The notes under the pieces: generated by a model
Told to the model about the DNA's origin: nothing
The model's input: the letters and a program-made list of their open reading frames with translations, nothing else
Databases searched by the model: none
Translations under genes and position numbers: made by a program
Assembly (NCBI GenBank): GCA_035632095.1
Contig: DASQHM010000195.1
Location: 1 to 23,473, forward strand
Direction: 5' to 3'
DNA: 23,473 nt
DNA from: DASQHM01 sp035632095
GTDB lineage: Bacteria > Pseudomonadota > Alphaproteobacteria > Ferrovibrionales > Ferrovibrionaceae
In this document: piece after piece, positions 1 to 5,601 of the stretch
Layout: each line of letters opens with the position of its first letter
Position numbering within the stretch: the stretch's first letter is position 1

Positions 1-551
1 GCGCCGAGGCCGAGCAAGCTGGCGCCGAGGATGGCGATGGTGGCCGGCTCCGGGATGTTGCCGACCCTAAGGTTGATGCTCGCGGGCGCCTCCAGGGAGA
101 AAAACTGGGTCGTGCCGTCCGCGATGCCGCCGGCGAAGGTGACGTCGAGCGCGTTGCCGGTGTTGTTGCTGAACGTGGCCTTCGGTCCGCCGTAGCCGGT
201 GCTGTCGGCGGCGTTGTTGCAAGTGAGCGTGAAGCGCGAGGCGCAGATACCGTCGCCGTCGAACCCGCCGATGTTGGTGCCGGTCAGATGGAAGCCGGTG
301 ATCGTGGCGCCGCTGTTGTTGACGACGCCAACGAGCTGGTCATCGCTGCCATCATACGGGCCCTTGCCCGTGACGTTCGTGGTGACCCCGCCGCCCGCCT
401 TGAAGGTGATGACGATGTCGCAGGTGCCGTTTTCGTTGAACATCGTGCCATTGCTCGGGCAAAGCGTGGCATGAGCAGGGCTGGCGCCGAGGCCGGCATA
501 GCTGGAAACGGCAATCGAAGCGCCTGCAGCAAGATAAAGAGCCTTATTCAT
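1..551 (-). CDS. PEP-CTERM domain surface protein (3' end cut by window)
   Basis: Reads leftward from the ATG at 549-551 off the window edge, about 183 codons visible. The N-terminus is a signal peptide (MNKALYLAAGASIAV..., likely cleaved after ASPAHA near residue 28). The middle is a Thr/Asn/Gly-rich beta-type region with four cysteines. At residues 167-169 comes Pro-Glu-Pro followed by a hydrophobic run (ATIAILGASLLGLGA), the PEP-CTERM sorting signal. Only the last part of the membrane segment and the expected short Arg-rich tail are missing. Known of the family: the signal is processed by exosortase (EpsH/XrtA type) and the proteins go to the cell surface or the exopolysaccharide matrix, often in biofilm or floc formers. 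GGGAGA about 7 nt upstream supports the start. No exosortase gene is in the window. The middle domain was not recognised. Confidence 0.85.
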   Translation of the reverse strand, partial: MNKALYLAAGASIAVSSYAGLGASPAHATLCPSNGTMFNENGTCDIVITFKAGGGVTTNVTGKGPYDGSDDQLVGVVNNSGATITGFHLTGTNIGGFDGDGICASRFTLTCNNAADSTGYGGPKATFSNNTGNALDVTFAGGIADGTTQFFSLEAPASINLRVGNIPEPATIAILGASLLGLG

Positions 552-833
552 CTGGTGTCTCCCATGTCGACGAAACTGATGCGCTTTCGGGTAGTTTAAA
601 TGCACAGGTCATGCCACTGGCATTGCCGAGCTATTTCAACATGTTAAGTAGAAAGCCCATAGTTTCTATGTAAAGCCCTCCGACCAGCGCAGCTTCCCAG
701 CCCAGGAAACGTCAAAGCTACCGACGCCGCGGGTGGCCTGCCAGCCCAACTGGCCCAAAGCCAGCAGTTGCCACTTTCACAGACGCTGTATCCGAAAGCG
801 TGCACCCTCGCCGCAATGTGCGACGCCGGAGCC
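552..833. other. Intergenic region between the PEP-CTERM gene and the 85-residue orphan
   Basis: No convincing coding sequence on either strand. Apart from the sigma-54-type promoter at 601-616, there is an imperfect hairpin just past the end of the 85-residue gene: CAACTGGC at 747-754 faces GCCAGCAGTTG at 760-770. It could help end minus-strand transcription, but no T-run follows. Nothing else stands out. Confidence 0.5.
601..616 (-). promoter_or_regulatory. Putative sigma-54 (RpoN) promoter of the PEP-CTERM gene
   Basis: On the minus strand the sequence reads TGGCAT-GACCT-GTGCA, against the -24/-12 consensus TGGCAC-N5-TTGCA. There is one mismatch in each element, and the GG and GC dinucleotides are 12 nt apart as required. 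The predicted transcription start is near 590, giving a 5' leader of about 40 nt before the ATG at 551. The -24 element is also half of a dyad, ATGCCA-C-TGGCAT (611-623). PEP-CTERM genes are known from comparative work to carry RpoN-type promoters controlled by the PrsK/PrsR system, which agrees with this assignment. Confidence 0.55.
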
Positions 834-1091
834 TCAGTCCGAGACGCAGGCGTGGGCCTTCGCGGCCTTCAATGCCGCTTGACCGCGGCGGGTCAGGACG
901 ATGGAGCGTTCGGTCATGGCTTGGCCATCGACGTTGCGGAACGCGACCAATCCATCGCCGACCGCATTCTCCCAAACCGGCAGGCGCGGGCACGACGTGC
1001 GCCAGGCTTCCATCACATCCGCATAGGTTCGCGGACGGTGCGCGATCCATTCCAGAAACTGCGGCAAGAGCAGGTTGACGGGATCGCTCAT
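834..1091 (-). CDS. Conserved hypothetical protein, 85 aa
   Basis: An 85-residue soluble protein beginning MSDPVNLLLPQFLEWIAHRP and ending in an Ala/Lys-rich helix. From memory it resembles short orphan proteins of rhizobia and relatives that keep the segments WRTSCPRLPVWE and VxLTxxGQAAL. The composition (a small domain with TYADVMEAW and a basic LTRRG turn) resembles a winged-helix-like fold, but that is a guess. No enzyme motif or membrane segment is visible. The start is preceded by a weak GAGA purine stretch. It lies alone between tRNA-Ser (opposite strand) and the PEP-CTERM gene (same strand, 282 bp away with its own promoter). Function unknown. Confidence 0.7.
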   Translation of the reverse strand: MSDPVNLLLPQFLEWIAHRPRTYADVMEAWRTSCPRLPVWENAVGDGLVAFRNVDGQAMTERSIVLTRRGQAALKAAKAHACVSD

Positions 1092-1209
1092 GCAATTCTC
1101 GCTGGTTCGCGAAACAGCATAGCGCCAAACCGGTGAACGCGATCCTTAACGCGCACCGAGCATTGGTTTCGGCGGCGGAGTTTTCTCTTAGCGTCTAGAA
1201 TTGCGCACC

Positions 1210-1299
1210 GGATGGGTGGCCGAGTGGTTTAAGGCACCGGTCTTGAAAACCGGCAGAGGTGAAAGCCTCTCGTGGGTTCGAATCCCACCCCATCCGCCA
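1210..1299 (+). tRNA. tRNA-Ser (anticodon TGA)
   Basis: The acceptor stem GGATGGG (1210-1216) pairs perfectly with CCCATCC (1289-1295), followed by discriminator G and an encoded CCA (1297-1299). The anticodon arm is CCGGT-CTTGAAA-ACCGG with TGA at positions 34-36, reading UCA codons. A long variable arm (AGAGGTGAAAGCCTCT region) marks a class II tRNA, and the T-arm GTGGGTTCGAATCCCAC is canonical. About 90 nt including CCA. The downstream side shows no integrase gene and no repeat of the tRNA 3' end, so there is no sign that it serves as an integration site. Confidence 0.97.
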
Positions 1300-1336
1300 T
1301 GATCGCCCAATGCGCCGAGGCCGGGCGGCCCAGTGC

Positions 1337-2089
1337 TCAGTTTGTCTTCGGCGCCGCCGAAACCAGCACCGGGTCGGCGCGGTAGAGATCGGGGAAAAGC
1401 CGCTTCAGGCTTTCGATCTTCGGCAGATCGTTGAACACGATGTACGGGTGCGTGGGGTGGCGGGTCAGGAAATCCTGATGGTACGCCTCCGCCGAATAGA
1501 ACGGCCGCTCGGGTTCGATCTTCGTGACAATCGCCGCGTTGTAGACATGCGCCTGGTTCAGCTGGGCGATGTAGGCCTTGGCGACGCGCGCCTGCTCGAA
1601 ATTCGCCGGGAAAATCGCCGAGCGATACTGGGTGCCCGTATCCGGGCCCTGGCGATTGAGTTCGGTCGGATCGTGCGCGACGGAAAAATAGATTTGCAGG
1701 ATGCGGCCATACGAAATCACGCGCGGATCGTAGGTGATCTGCACCGACTCCGCATGGCCGGTCGAGCCCGAGCTAACGATCTCGTATTGCGCCCTGTCCT
1801 TCTCGCCGCCGGCATAGCCGGAGACCGCGTTGCTGACGCCCTTCACGTGCTGGAACACGCCTTGGACGCCCCAGAAGCATCCGCCGGCGAGCACGGCGAC
1901 CTCCGAGGTCGCGTCCTTGCCCGCAGCTTCGTCGACTGCCGGCGCCGGAATGACGCGCGCCTCCTCCGCGTTCGACCGCGAGACCGCCAGGCCGGCGGCG
2001 CCGGCGAGCAACAGGGCGGCCGCGACAAGCGCGGAGCGCCAATGCCTCGTGAGCGTGCCCTTCGCTGGATCGTTCAAGAATTGGGTCAT
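1337..2089 (-). CDS. msrA: Peptide-methionine (S)-S-oxide reductase MsrA, membrane-anchored or exported
   Basis: Reduces methionine-S-sulfoxide in proteins. The MsrA core starts near residue 63 with the catalytic GGCFWG (Cys71) and continues through SGYAGG, GHAESVQI, YDP, HDPTELNRQGPDTGTQYRS and the Tyr/His-rich FYSAEAYHQDF. The protein has 250 residues, longer than the usual 160-220, because of an N-terminal extension: a basic start, a hydrophobic segment at about 19-36, then a linker, i.e. an uncleaved anchor or signal peptide (possible cut after SRSNA). This predicts a periplasmic enzyme. Cys71 is the only cysteine in the protein, so the usual C-terminal resolving cysteines are absent. A strong GGAGGGA stands 7 nt before the ATG. 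No msrB lies nearby. Monocistronic in this view. Confidence 0.95.
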   Translation of the reverse strand: MTQFLNDPAKGTLTRHWRSALVAAALLLAGAAGLAVSRSNAEEARVIPAPAVDEAAGKDATSEVAVLAGGCFWGVQGVFQHVKGVSNAVSGYAGGEKDRAQYEIVSSGSTGHAESVQITYDPRVISYGRILQIYFSVAHDPTELNRQGPDTGTQYRSAIFPANFEQARVAKAYIAQLNQAHVYNAAIVTKIEPERPFYSAEAYHQDFLTRHPTHPYIVFNDLPKIESLKRLFPDLYRADPVLVSAAPKTN

Positions 2090-2410
2090 GACGTCCCTCC
2101 GATGCCGGCCAGTCCTATCAGAATGTACGAAGCTGCGTGGTATCGCGTTACAGCAGAAAGCATAACACTTGCGTGATGGGCTCCCCGGGGCGGTTCCCGA
2201 TTACCTTTGCGCTCCCGTGATGGAGCGCGCCGCCTCGAAGCTGATTCTTGATGCCCGAATGGAGGCGCTATAATCTGAAACATAGCGCGCCGATCGGCCG
2301 ACTTTCCCGGCGGATGTGACACCAGTCACTGATATGGGCGGCGGGCGCGCACTAGACTGCAAAATACGCTTCAAACAACAGGGAAAGCAGCCCAGGCATG
2401 GGGGTGCATC
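2090..2410. promoter_or_regulatory. Divergent regulatory region between msrA and the 68-aa gene
   Basis: A 321-bp gap without a convincing gene. For the rightward gene, a perfect TATAAT lies at 2269-2274 with TTGATG at 2248-2253 (15-nt spacing, short of the ideal 17). Further right is a CRP/FNR-like dyad at 2315-2330, listed separately. For msrA only the Shine-Dalgarno sequence is clear; no strong -35/-10 pair was found on the minus strand. A 78-codon minus-strand reading frame across 2086-2322 was judged noncoding. Confidence 0.4.
2315..2330 (+). promoter_or_regulatory. CRP/FNR-family-like operator
   Basis: TGTGA-CACCAG-TCACT matches the CRP-type half-site pattern TGTGA-N6-TCACA at nine of ten positions. 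It is centred near 2322.5. A TAGACT hexamer at 2353-2358 could be the -10 element of a promoter starting near 2365, which would put the dyad close to -41.5, the position of a class II activator site. The 68-aa gene begins at 2411. The base match is seen; the activator and the promoter are inferred. Confidence 0.35.
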
Positions 2411-2617
2411 ATGTACTGGCGCGTCGAATGGATCGATCCGAATGGGCAAACGCAAGCCTTTCAGATCTTCAGTCTCTATCACGCGCGTGACGTCGCTCAA
2501 GAGCTGAGCGCCGCGTGCGTCTGGGCCCGCGTCGTTGACTCGAAAGGCGCCGAGTTCTATCGCTTCGGAAAGCTTGATCGCCAGGCTCGCTCGGCGGAAA
2601 GAAGTCTGGTCGCTTGA
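2411..2617 (+). CDS. Small hypothetical protein, 68 aa
   Basis: Starts MYWRVEWIDPNGQTQAF and is rich in aromatic residues in its first two thirds, suggesting a small beta-alpha-beta fold, followed by a basic Ala/Arg/Ser tail. No family was recognised. Support for coding: a G-rich ribosome-binding stretch (GGGGGTG) 4-10 nt upstream, an upstream promoter-like region with a CRP-like dyad, and a stop codon lying only 3 bp from the stop of the convergent SDR gene, a compact junction typical of two real genes. No signal peptide or membrane segment. Function unknown; possibly a regulated stress or metabolic accessory protein. Confidence 0.6.
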   Translation: MYWRVEWIDPNGQTQAFQIFSLYHARDVAQELSAACVWARVVDSKGAEFYRFGKLDRQARSAERSLVA

Positions 2618-2620
2618 AGC

Positions 2621-3385
2621 TCAGCTCACCGACAGACCGTCATCGACGGCGAGCACGGCGCCATTGATGAGGCGCGAAGGTTGGCCCGAGGCGAGCAGCA
2701 GCAATGCGGCGTCGAGGTCTGCCGGCGTGCCGATCCGCCGCCGCGGCTGCAAGGCCATCAGTTTCCTTCCGCCTTCCGTCTGCCAGTATGCGGCGTTCAT
2801 TTCCGTCTCGATATAGCCGGGGCAAAGGCAGTTGACGTTGATGCCGTGCCGGCCCCATTCGAGCGCCATGGCCTTGGTCATTTGAATCATCGCCGCCTTC
2901 GACATGGCGTAGACCGAAACCTGCGCCAGCGGCTTCAAGCCGAGCACCGAGGCGATGTTGACGATGCGCCCCGGCGTCTCGTGCCGGATCATGTGCTCGG
3001 CCACCGCCTGCGCCGTGAAAAAAGCGCCGCGCACATTGGTCGCCATCACGCCGTCGAACTCCGCCGGCGTCACGTCGAGAATTCGCTTGGTGACCGTGAT
3101 GCCGGAATTGTTGACCAGGATGCCTATGGGTCCGAGTTCGGTCTCGGCCGTTTCGACTGCGGCGCGGATGCTCTTCGGTTCGGTCACGTCGCAGACGACC
3201 GGGATGGCGCGGCCGTCGAAGGCCGCGATGCGATCGGCGAGCGCCGCAAGCCGGTCGGCGCGCCGGGCCGCCAGCGCAACTTTCGCGCCGGCTCGCGCCA
3301 GCACCTCGGCAAACCGTGCGCCCAGACCGGACGAGGCACCGGTCACGAAGGCGGCGCAGCCCTGCAAGTTGTCGGTGGCGCTCAC
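2621..3385 (-). CDS. SDR family oxidoreductase (NADP(H)-type)
   Basis: A 254-residue classical short-chain dehydrogenase/reductase. Visible motifs: TGASSGLG nucleotide loop (15-22), NNSG in place of the usual NNAG (92-95), catalytic Ser146 and the Tyr159-x3-Lys163 pair, and PG-YI/ET after the sixth strand. The two arginines after beta-2 (AARRADRL, near 41-42) favour NADP(H). The GTG at 3383-3385 is chosen as start because GAGAGGAG lies 6 nt before it; the longer frame upstream adds only low-complexity basic residues. The substrate cannot be told from sequence. It runs divergently from the PleD-like gene 159 bp away and converges on the 68-aa gene with a 3-bp gap. Confidence 0.9.
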   Translation of the reverse strand: MSATDNLQGCAAFVTGASSGLGARFAEVLARAGAKVALAARRADRLAALADRIAAFDGRAIPVVCDVTEPKSIRAAVETAETELGPIGILVNNSGITVTKRILDVTPAEFDGVMATNVRGAFFTAQAVAEHMIRHETPGRIVNIASVLGLKPLAQVSVYAMSKAAMIQMTKAMALEWGRHGINVNCLCPGYIETEMNAAYWQTEGGRKLMALQPRRRIGTPADLDAALLLLASGQPSRLINGAVLAVDDGLSVS

Positions 3386-3438
3386 GAATTTCTCCTCTCT
3401 GGGACCGCGGACGCGGCCACCCACTGTCCCGAGCCTTG

Positions 3439-3466
3439 GGGCGGCTCGTCAAGGGCGGCTCGTCAA
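3439..3466. repeat. Tandem duplication of a 14-bp unit
   Basis: GGGCGGCTCGTCAA occurs twice head-to-tail without a single difference (3439-3452 and 3453-3466) in the 159-bp divergent region between the SDR gene and the PleD-like gene. It may be a recent slippage duplication or a double binding site. It does not coincide with a recognisable promoter. Confidence 0.75.
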
Positions 3467-3544
3467 GCCCGGCCCCTCACCCCGCAAGACCTTGTTAACC
3501 CGGAGCTATTAGGCTGTGTCGGTTATCTTGCGCTTGGGGGACCT

Positions 3545-4807
3545 ATGAGTTTGGCTGCGCGTATCCTGGTCGTCGAGGCCGATCCCGACCGTGCCGCGGG
3601 CATCACCGCCCGCCTGGCGCAGCACGGCTATGCCAGCATGGTCTCGCGCAACGGCCGCGAGGCGCTGCCGCTTGCCATCGGCGGCGCCACCGACATCGTC
3701 CTGGTCGGCCCGGGCAACAGCGAAGACGCGGCGATGCTCACCGACGCTCTCGGCCAGCGCCCGTCGACGCGCGCGCTGCCGGTGATCGTGCTCGACGGTC
3801 CGTCCTCCAGCGAAACCGGCGACGAACCCGAAGACATGGAATTGCTGGCGCGCATGCGCTCGCTGCTCCGGCTCAACACCATGCAGGAAGAATGGTCGCG
3901 GCGGCGCGAGACCCTGGCGAGCTACGGCCTGGTGCCGCCGGACCCGCCGCGAATTCCGCGCAACGTCGACGACGCGCGCGTCATCGTGGTGTCGAACGAT
4001 CCCGAGTCCATCGTGGCGGCACTGGCGAATGTCGCCGTCGTGACGCCGATCGCCAACGCCTATCTCGCCATGCAGCAATTGGTCAGCGGCGAGATCGACG
4101 TCGTGGTGACGTCCATCGACGATGCGCTGGCGGAAGAGTTCTGCCGCGACATCCGCGCCAACACCAAGCTCTTCCATTTGCCCGTCGTGGTCATCGTGCA
4201 GCAGCAGTCGCGCGATGTGTTGCGCAGCGGCGCCAGCGAAGTCATGCGGCCCGGCTGGACACCCGAGGATTTGCGCAGCCGCGTCGCCGCCCTCGCCGGC
4301 ATGCAGCGCTACCGGCAACGCCTGACCGACACTTATCGCGTGACGCGCCATCCGGTCACTTGCGACTCACTGGCTGACGTATTTTCCTACGGCTTCCTGC
4401 TCGACCACCTTGCCTTGCAGATCGCCGCGACGCGCCGCTCCGGCAAGCCGCTGACGCTCGGCTGCTTCGACGTGGTCGGCATGGCCGAAATCAACAACGC
4501 ACACGGCTACGCGGCGGGCGATCTGGTGATCCGGCAGATCGGGCATCTGATCCGCCGTCTCACTCGCGCGGAGGATCTGCCGGCCCGGCTCGGCGGCGCG
4601 CGGTTCTGCGTCAGCCTGCCCGACACCAGCGCCGAGGAAGCGGCCAACGTCATCCGGCGCATTTCCGGCATCGTCGGCCGCACGGCGTTTTCGCTCACGG
4701 GAAGCCAGGAGTCGCTCACCGTCGAGCTGCGCTGCGGTGTTGCCGAGTGCGACTCCAAGGACACGCCCGAGCGTCTCATCGCGCGGGCCCAGAAGGCATT
4801 CGGCTGA
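3545..4807 (+). CDS. PleD-like REC-REC-GGDEF protein with degenerate catalytic sites
   Basis: 420 residues with the PleD layout: receiver 1 (about 5-120), receiver 2 (about 144-265), GGDEF domain (about 285-420). Active PleD is phosphorylated and makes c-di-GMP. Here the phospho-acceptor Asp of receiver 1 is Gly55 (DIVLVG) and that of receiver 2 is Ser190 (DVVVTS). The GGDEF signature reads GGARF (350-354), losing the metal-binding acidic residue. The GTP-pocket region keeps Asp309, Asn317 and Asp326, but the DxD and Lys positions are changed. By contrast the allosteric inhibitory site RxxD is intact (Arg341-Ala-Glu-Asp344) exactly five residues before the GG, as in PleD. Likely a c-di-GMP sensor or scaffold without enzyme activity. 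The ATG at 3545 follows a GGGGGA ribosome site; the open frame upstream is noncoding. Followed 40 bp later by the FrnE-like gene. Confidence 0.88.
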   Translation: MSLAARILVVEADPDRAAGITARLAQHGYASMVSRNGREALPLAIGGATDIVLVGPGNSEDAAMLTDALGQRPSTRALPVIVLDGPSSSETGDEPEDMELLARMRSLLRLNTMQEEWSRRRETLASYGLVPPDPPRIPRNVDDARVIVVSNDPESIVAALANVAVVTPIANAYLAMQQLVSGEIDVVVTSIDDALAEEFCRDIRANTKLFHLPVVVIVQQQSRDVLRSGASEVMRPGWTPEDLRSRVAALAGMQRYRQRLTDTYRVTRHPVTCDSLADVFSYGFLLDHLALQIAATRRSGKPLTLGCFDVVGMAEINNAHGYAAGDLVIRQIGHLIRRLTRAEDLPARLGGARFCVSLPDTSAEEAANVIRRISGIVGRTAFSLTGSQESLTVELRCGVAECDSKDTPERLIARAQKAFG

Positions 4808-4847
4808 CGCTGTTCCCAGGCCGGGCCGGCCGCGATAAAATGCGCTC

Positions 4848-5513
4848 ATGCGCATCGACATCGTTTCCGACACGATTTGTCCCTGGTGCTTCATCGGCAA
4901 GCGCCGCTTGGAGCGCGCGCTCGAGCTCAGGCCGGACATCTCGTTCGAGATCGGCTGGCGGCCGTTTCAGCTCAATCCCGACATGCCGGAAGAAGGCATG
5001 GACCGCGACGAATACGTGGCGCGGAAGTTCGGCAGCTCGGATCGCGCGCATAAGATCTACGACGCCATCCGCGGCGCCGGCGCCGAGGAAGGCATCGCCT
5101 TCGACTTCAGGCGCATCGGCCGCACGCCCAATACCGTGGCGTCCCACCGCTTGATCCGCTGGGCCGGCTCGGCCGGCGTGCAGCACAAGGTCGTCGAATT
5201 GATCTTCGACCGGTATTTCGTCCGCGGCGACGACATCGGCAACCCGGCCGTACTGACGGACATCGCCCGCGAAGCCGGCATGGACGCGGATTTGGTGGCC
5301 GAGCTGCTGGCCCGCGACGCCGACGTTGATCAGGTGCGGGCCGAAGACCAGGTCGCCCGCGATCTCGGCATCGCCGGCGTGCCCTGCTTCATCGTCGATC
5401 GAAAATACGCGATCTCCGGCGCGCAGGATCCGGCCGTGTTTCTGCAAGTGTTCGACCTGGCGCTTCGCGGCGATGCGCCGGCGCAAGAAAGCGCCGAGGC
5501 GATGGGCACGTAA
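4848..5513 (+). CDS. DsbA family oxidoreductase, FrnE/HCCA-isomerase-like
   Basis: 221 residues of the DsbA-like thioredoxin superfamily. The active-site CPWC (Cys11-Cys14) follows the first strand (IDIVSDT), and the cis-Pro loop GVPCF lies near residue 180 with the helical insertion between. Cytoplasmic: no signal peptide. FrnE-type members act as disulfide isomerases/oxidoreductases; the related 2-hydroxychromene-2-carboxylate isomerases lack this CxxC, so a redox role is favoured. An additional Cys follows the cis-Pro. It lies 40 bp after the PleD-like gene on the same strand with no clear promoter between, so co-transcription is possible. It converges on mfd across an 88-bp gap that holds two hairpin repeats. 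Confidence 0.9.
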   Translation: MRIDIVSDTICPWCFIGKRRLERALELRPDISFEIGWRPFQLNPDMPEEGMDRDEYVARKFGSSDRAHKIYDAIRGAGAEEGIAFDFRRIGRTPNTVASHRLIRWAGSAGVQHKVVELIFDRYFVRGDDIGNPAVLTDIAREAGMDADLVAELLARDADVDQVRAEDQVARDLGIAGVPCFIVDRKYAISGAQDPAVFLQVFDLALRGDAPAQESAEAMGT

Positions 5514-5522
5514 CCGCGCACA

Positions 5523-5590
5523 CCTCACCCTTCGACAGGCTCAGGGTGAGGAAAAGTGTTTGCCTCATGCTGAGCTTGTCGAAGCATGAG
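5523..5590. repeat. Pair of head-to-head palindromic intergenic repeats (CTTCGACA-type)
   Basis: Two hairpins. The first has CCTCACCCT (5523-5531) facing AGGGTGAGG (5543-5551) with loop TCGACAGGCTC. The second has CTCATGCT (5564-5571) facing AGCATGAG (5583-5590) with loop GAGCTTGTCGA. The loop of the second is the reverse complement of the first apart from one base (TCGACAAGCTC versus TCGACAGGCTC), so these are two copies of one element in opposite orientation with co-varying stems. Elements of this CTTCGACA(A/G)GCTCAG type are widespread between genes in alphaproteobacteria. Here they fill the gap between convergent genes and may act as a two-way transcription stop. Confidence 0.85.
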
Positions 5591-5601
5591 CGCTCGTCCT
5601 T

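Noticed and set aside
1210..1299. tRNA-Ser as an integration site for a mobile element
   Set aside because: No integrase gene and no second copy of the tRNA 3' end were found in the window.
1259..2176. 305-codon plus-strand open frame beginning in the tRNA
   Set aside because: It starts inside tRNA-Ser and runs antisense to msrA; its composition is arginine-rich without domains.
2086..2322. 78-codon minus-strand frame ending at the msrA start (ATGA overlap)
   Set aside because: The overlap looks like an operon junction, but the translation is arginine/proline-rich, lacks a ribosome site and resembles no protein.
3492..3512. TTGTTA and TATTAG as a promoter of the PleD-like gene
   Set aside because: The two hexamers are only 9 bp apart, far too close for a sigma-70 promoter.
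2681..3544. Open extension upstream of the PleD-like protein
   Set aside because: It is antisense to the SDR gene; the receiver domain begins right after the ATG at 3545, which has a ribosome site.
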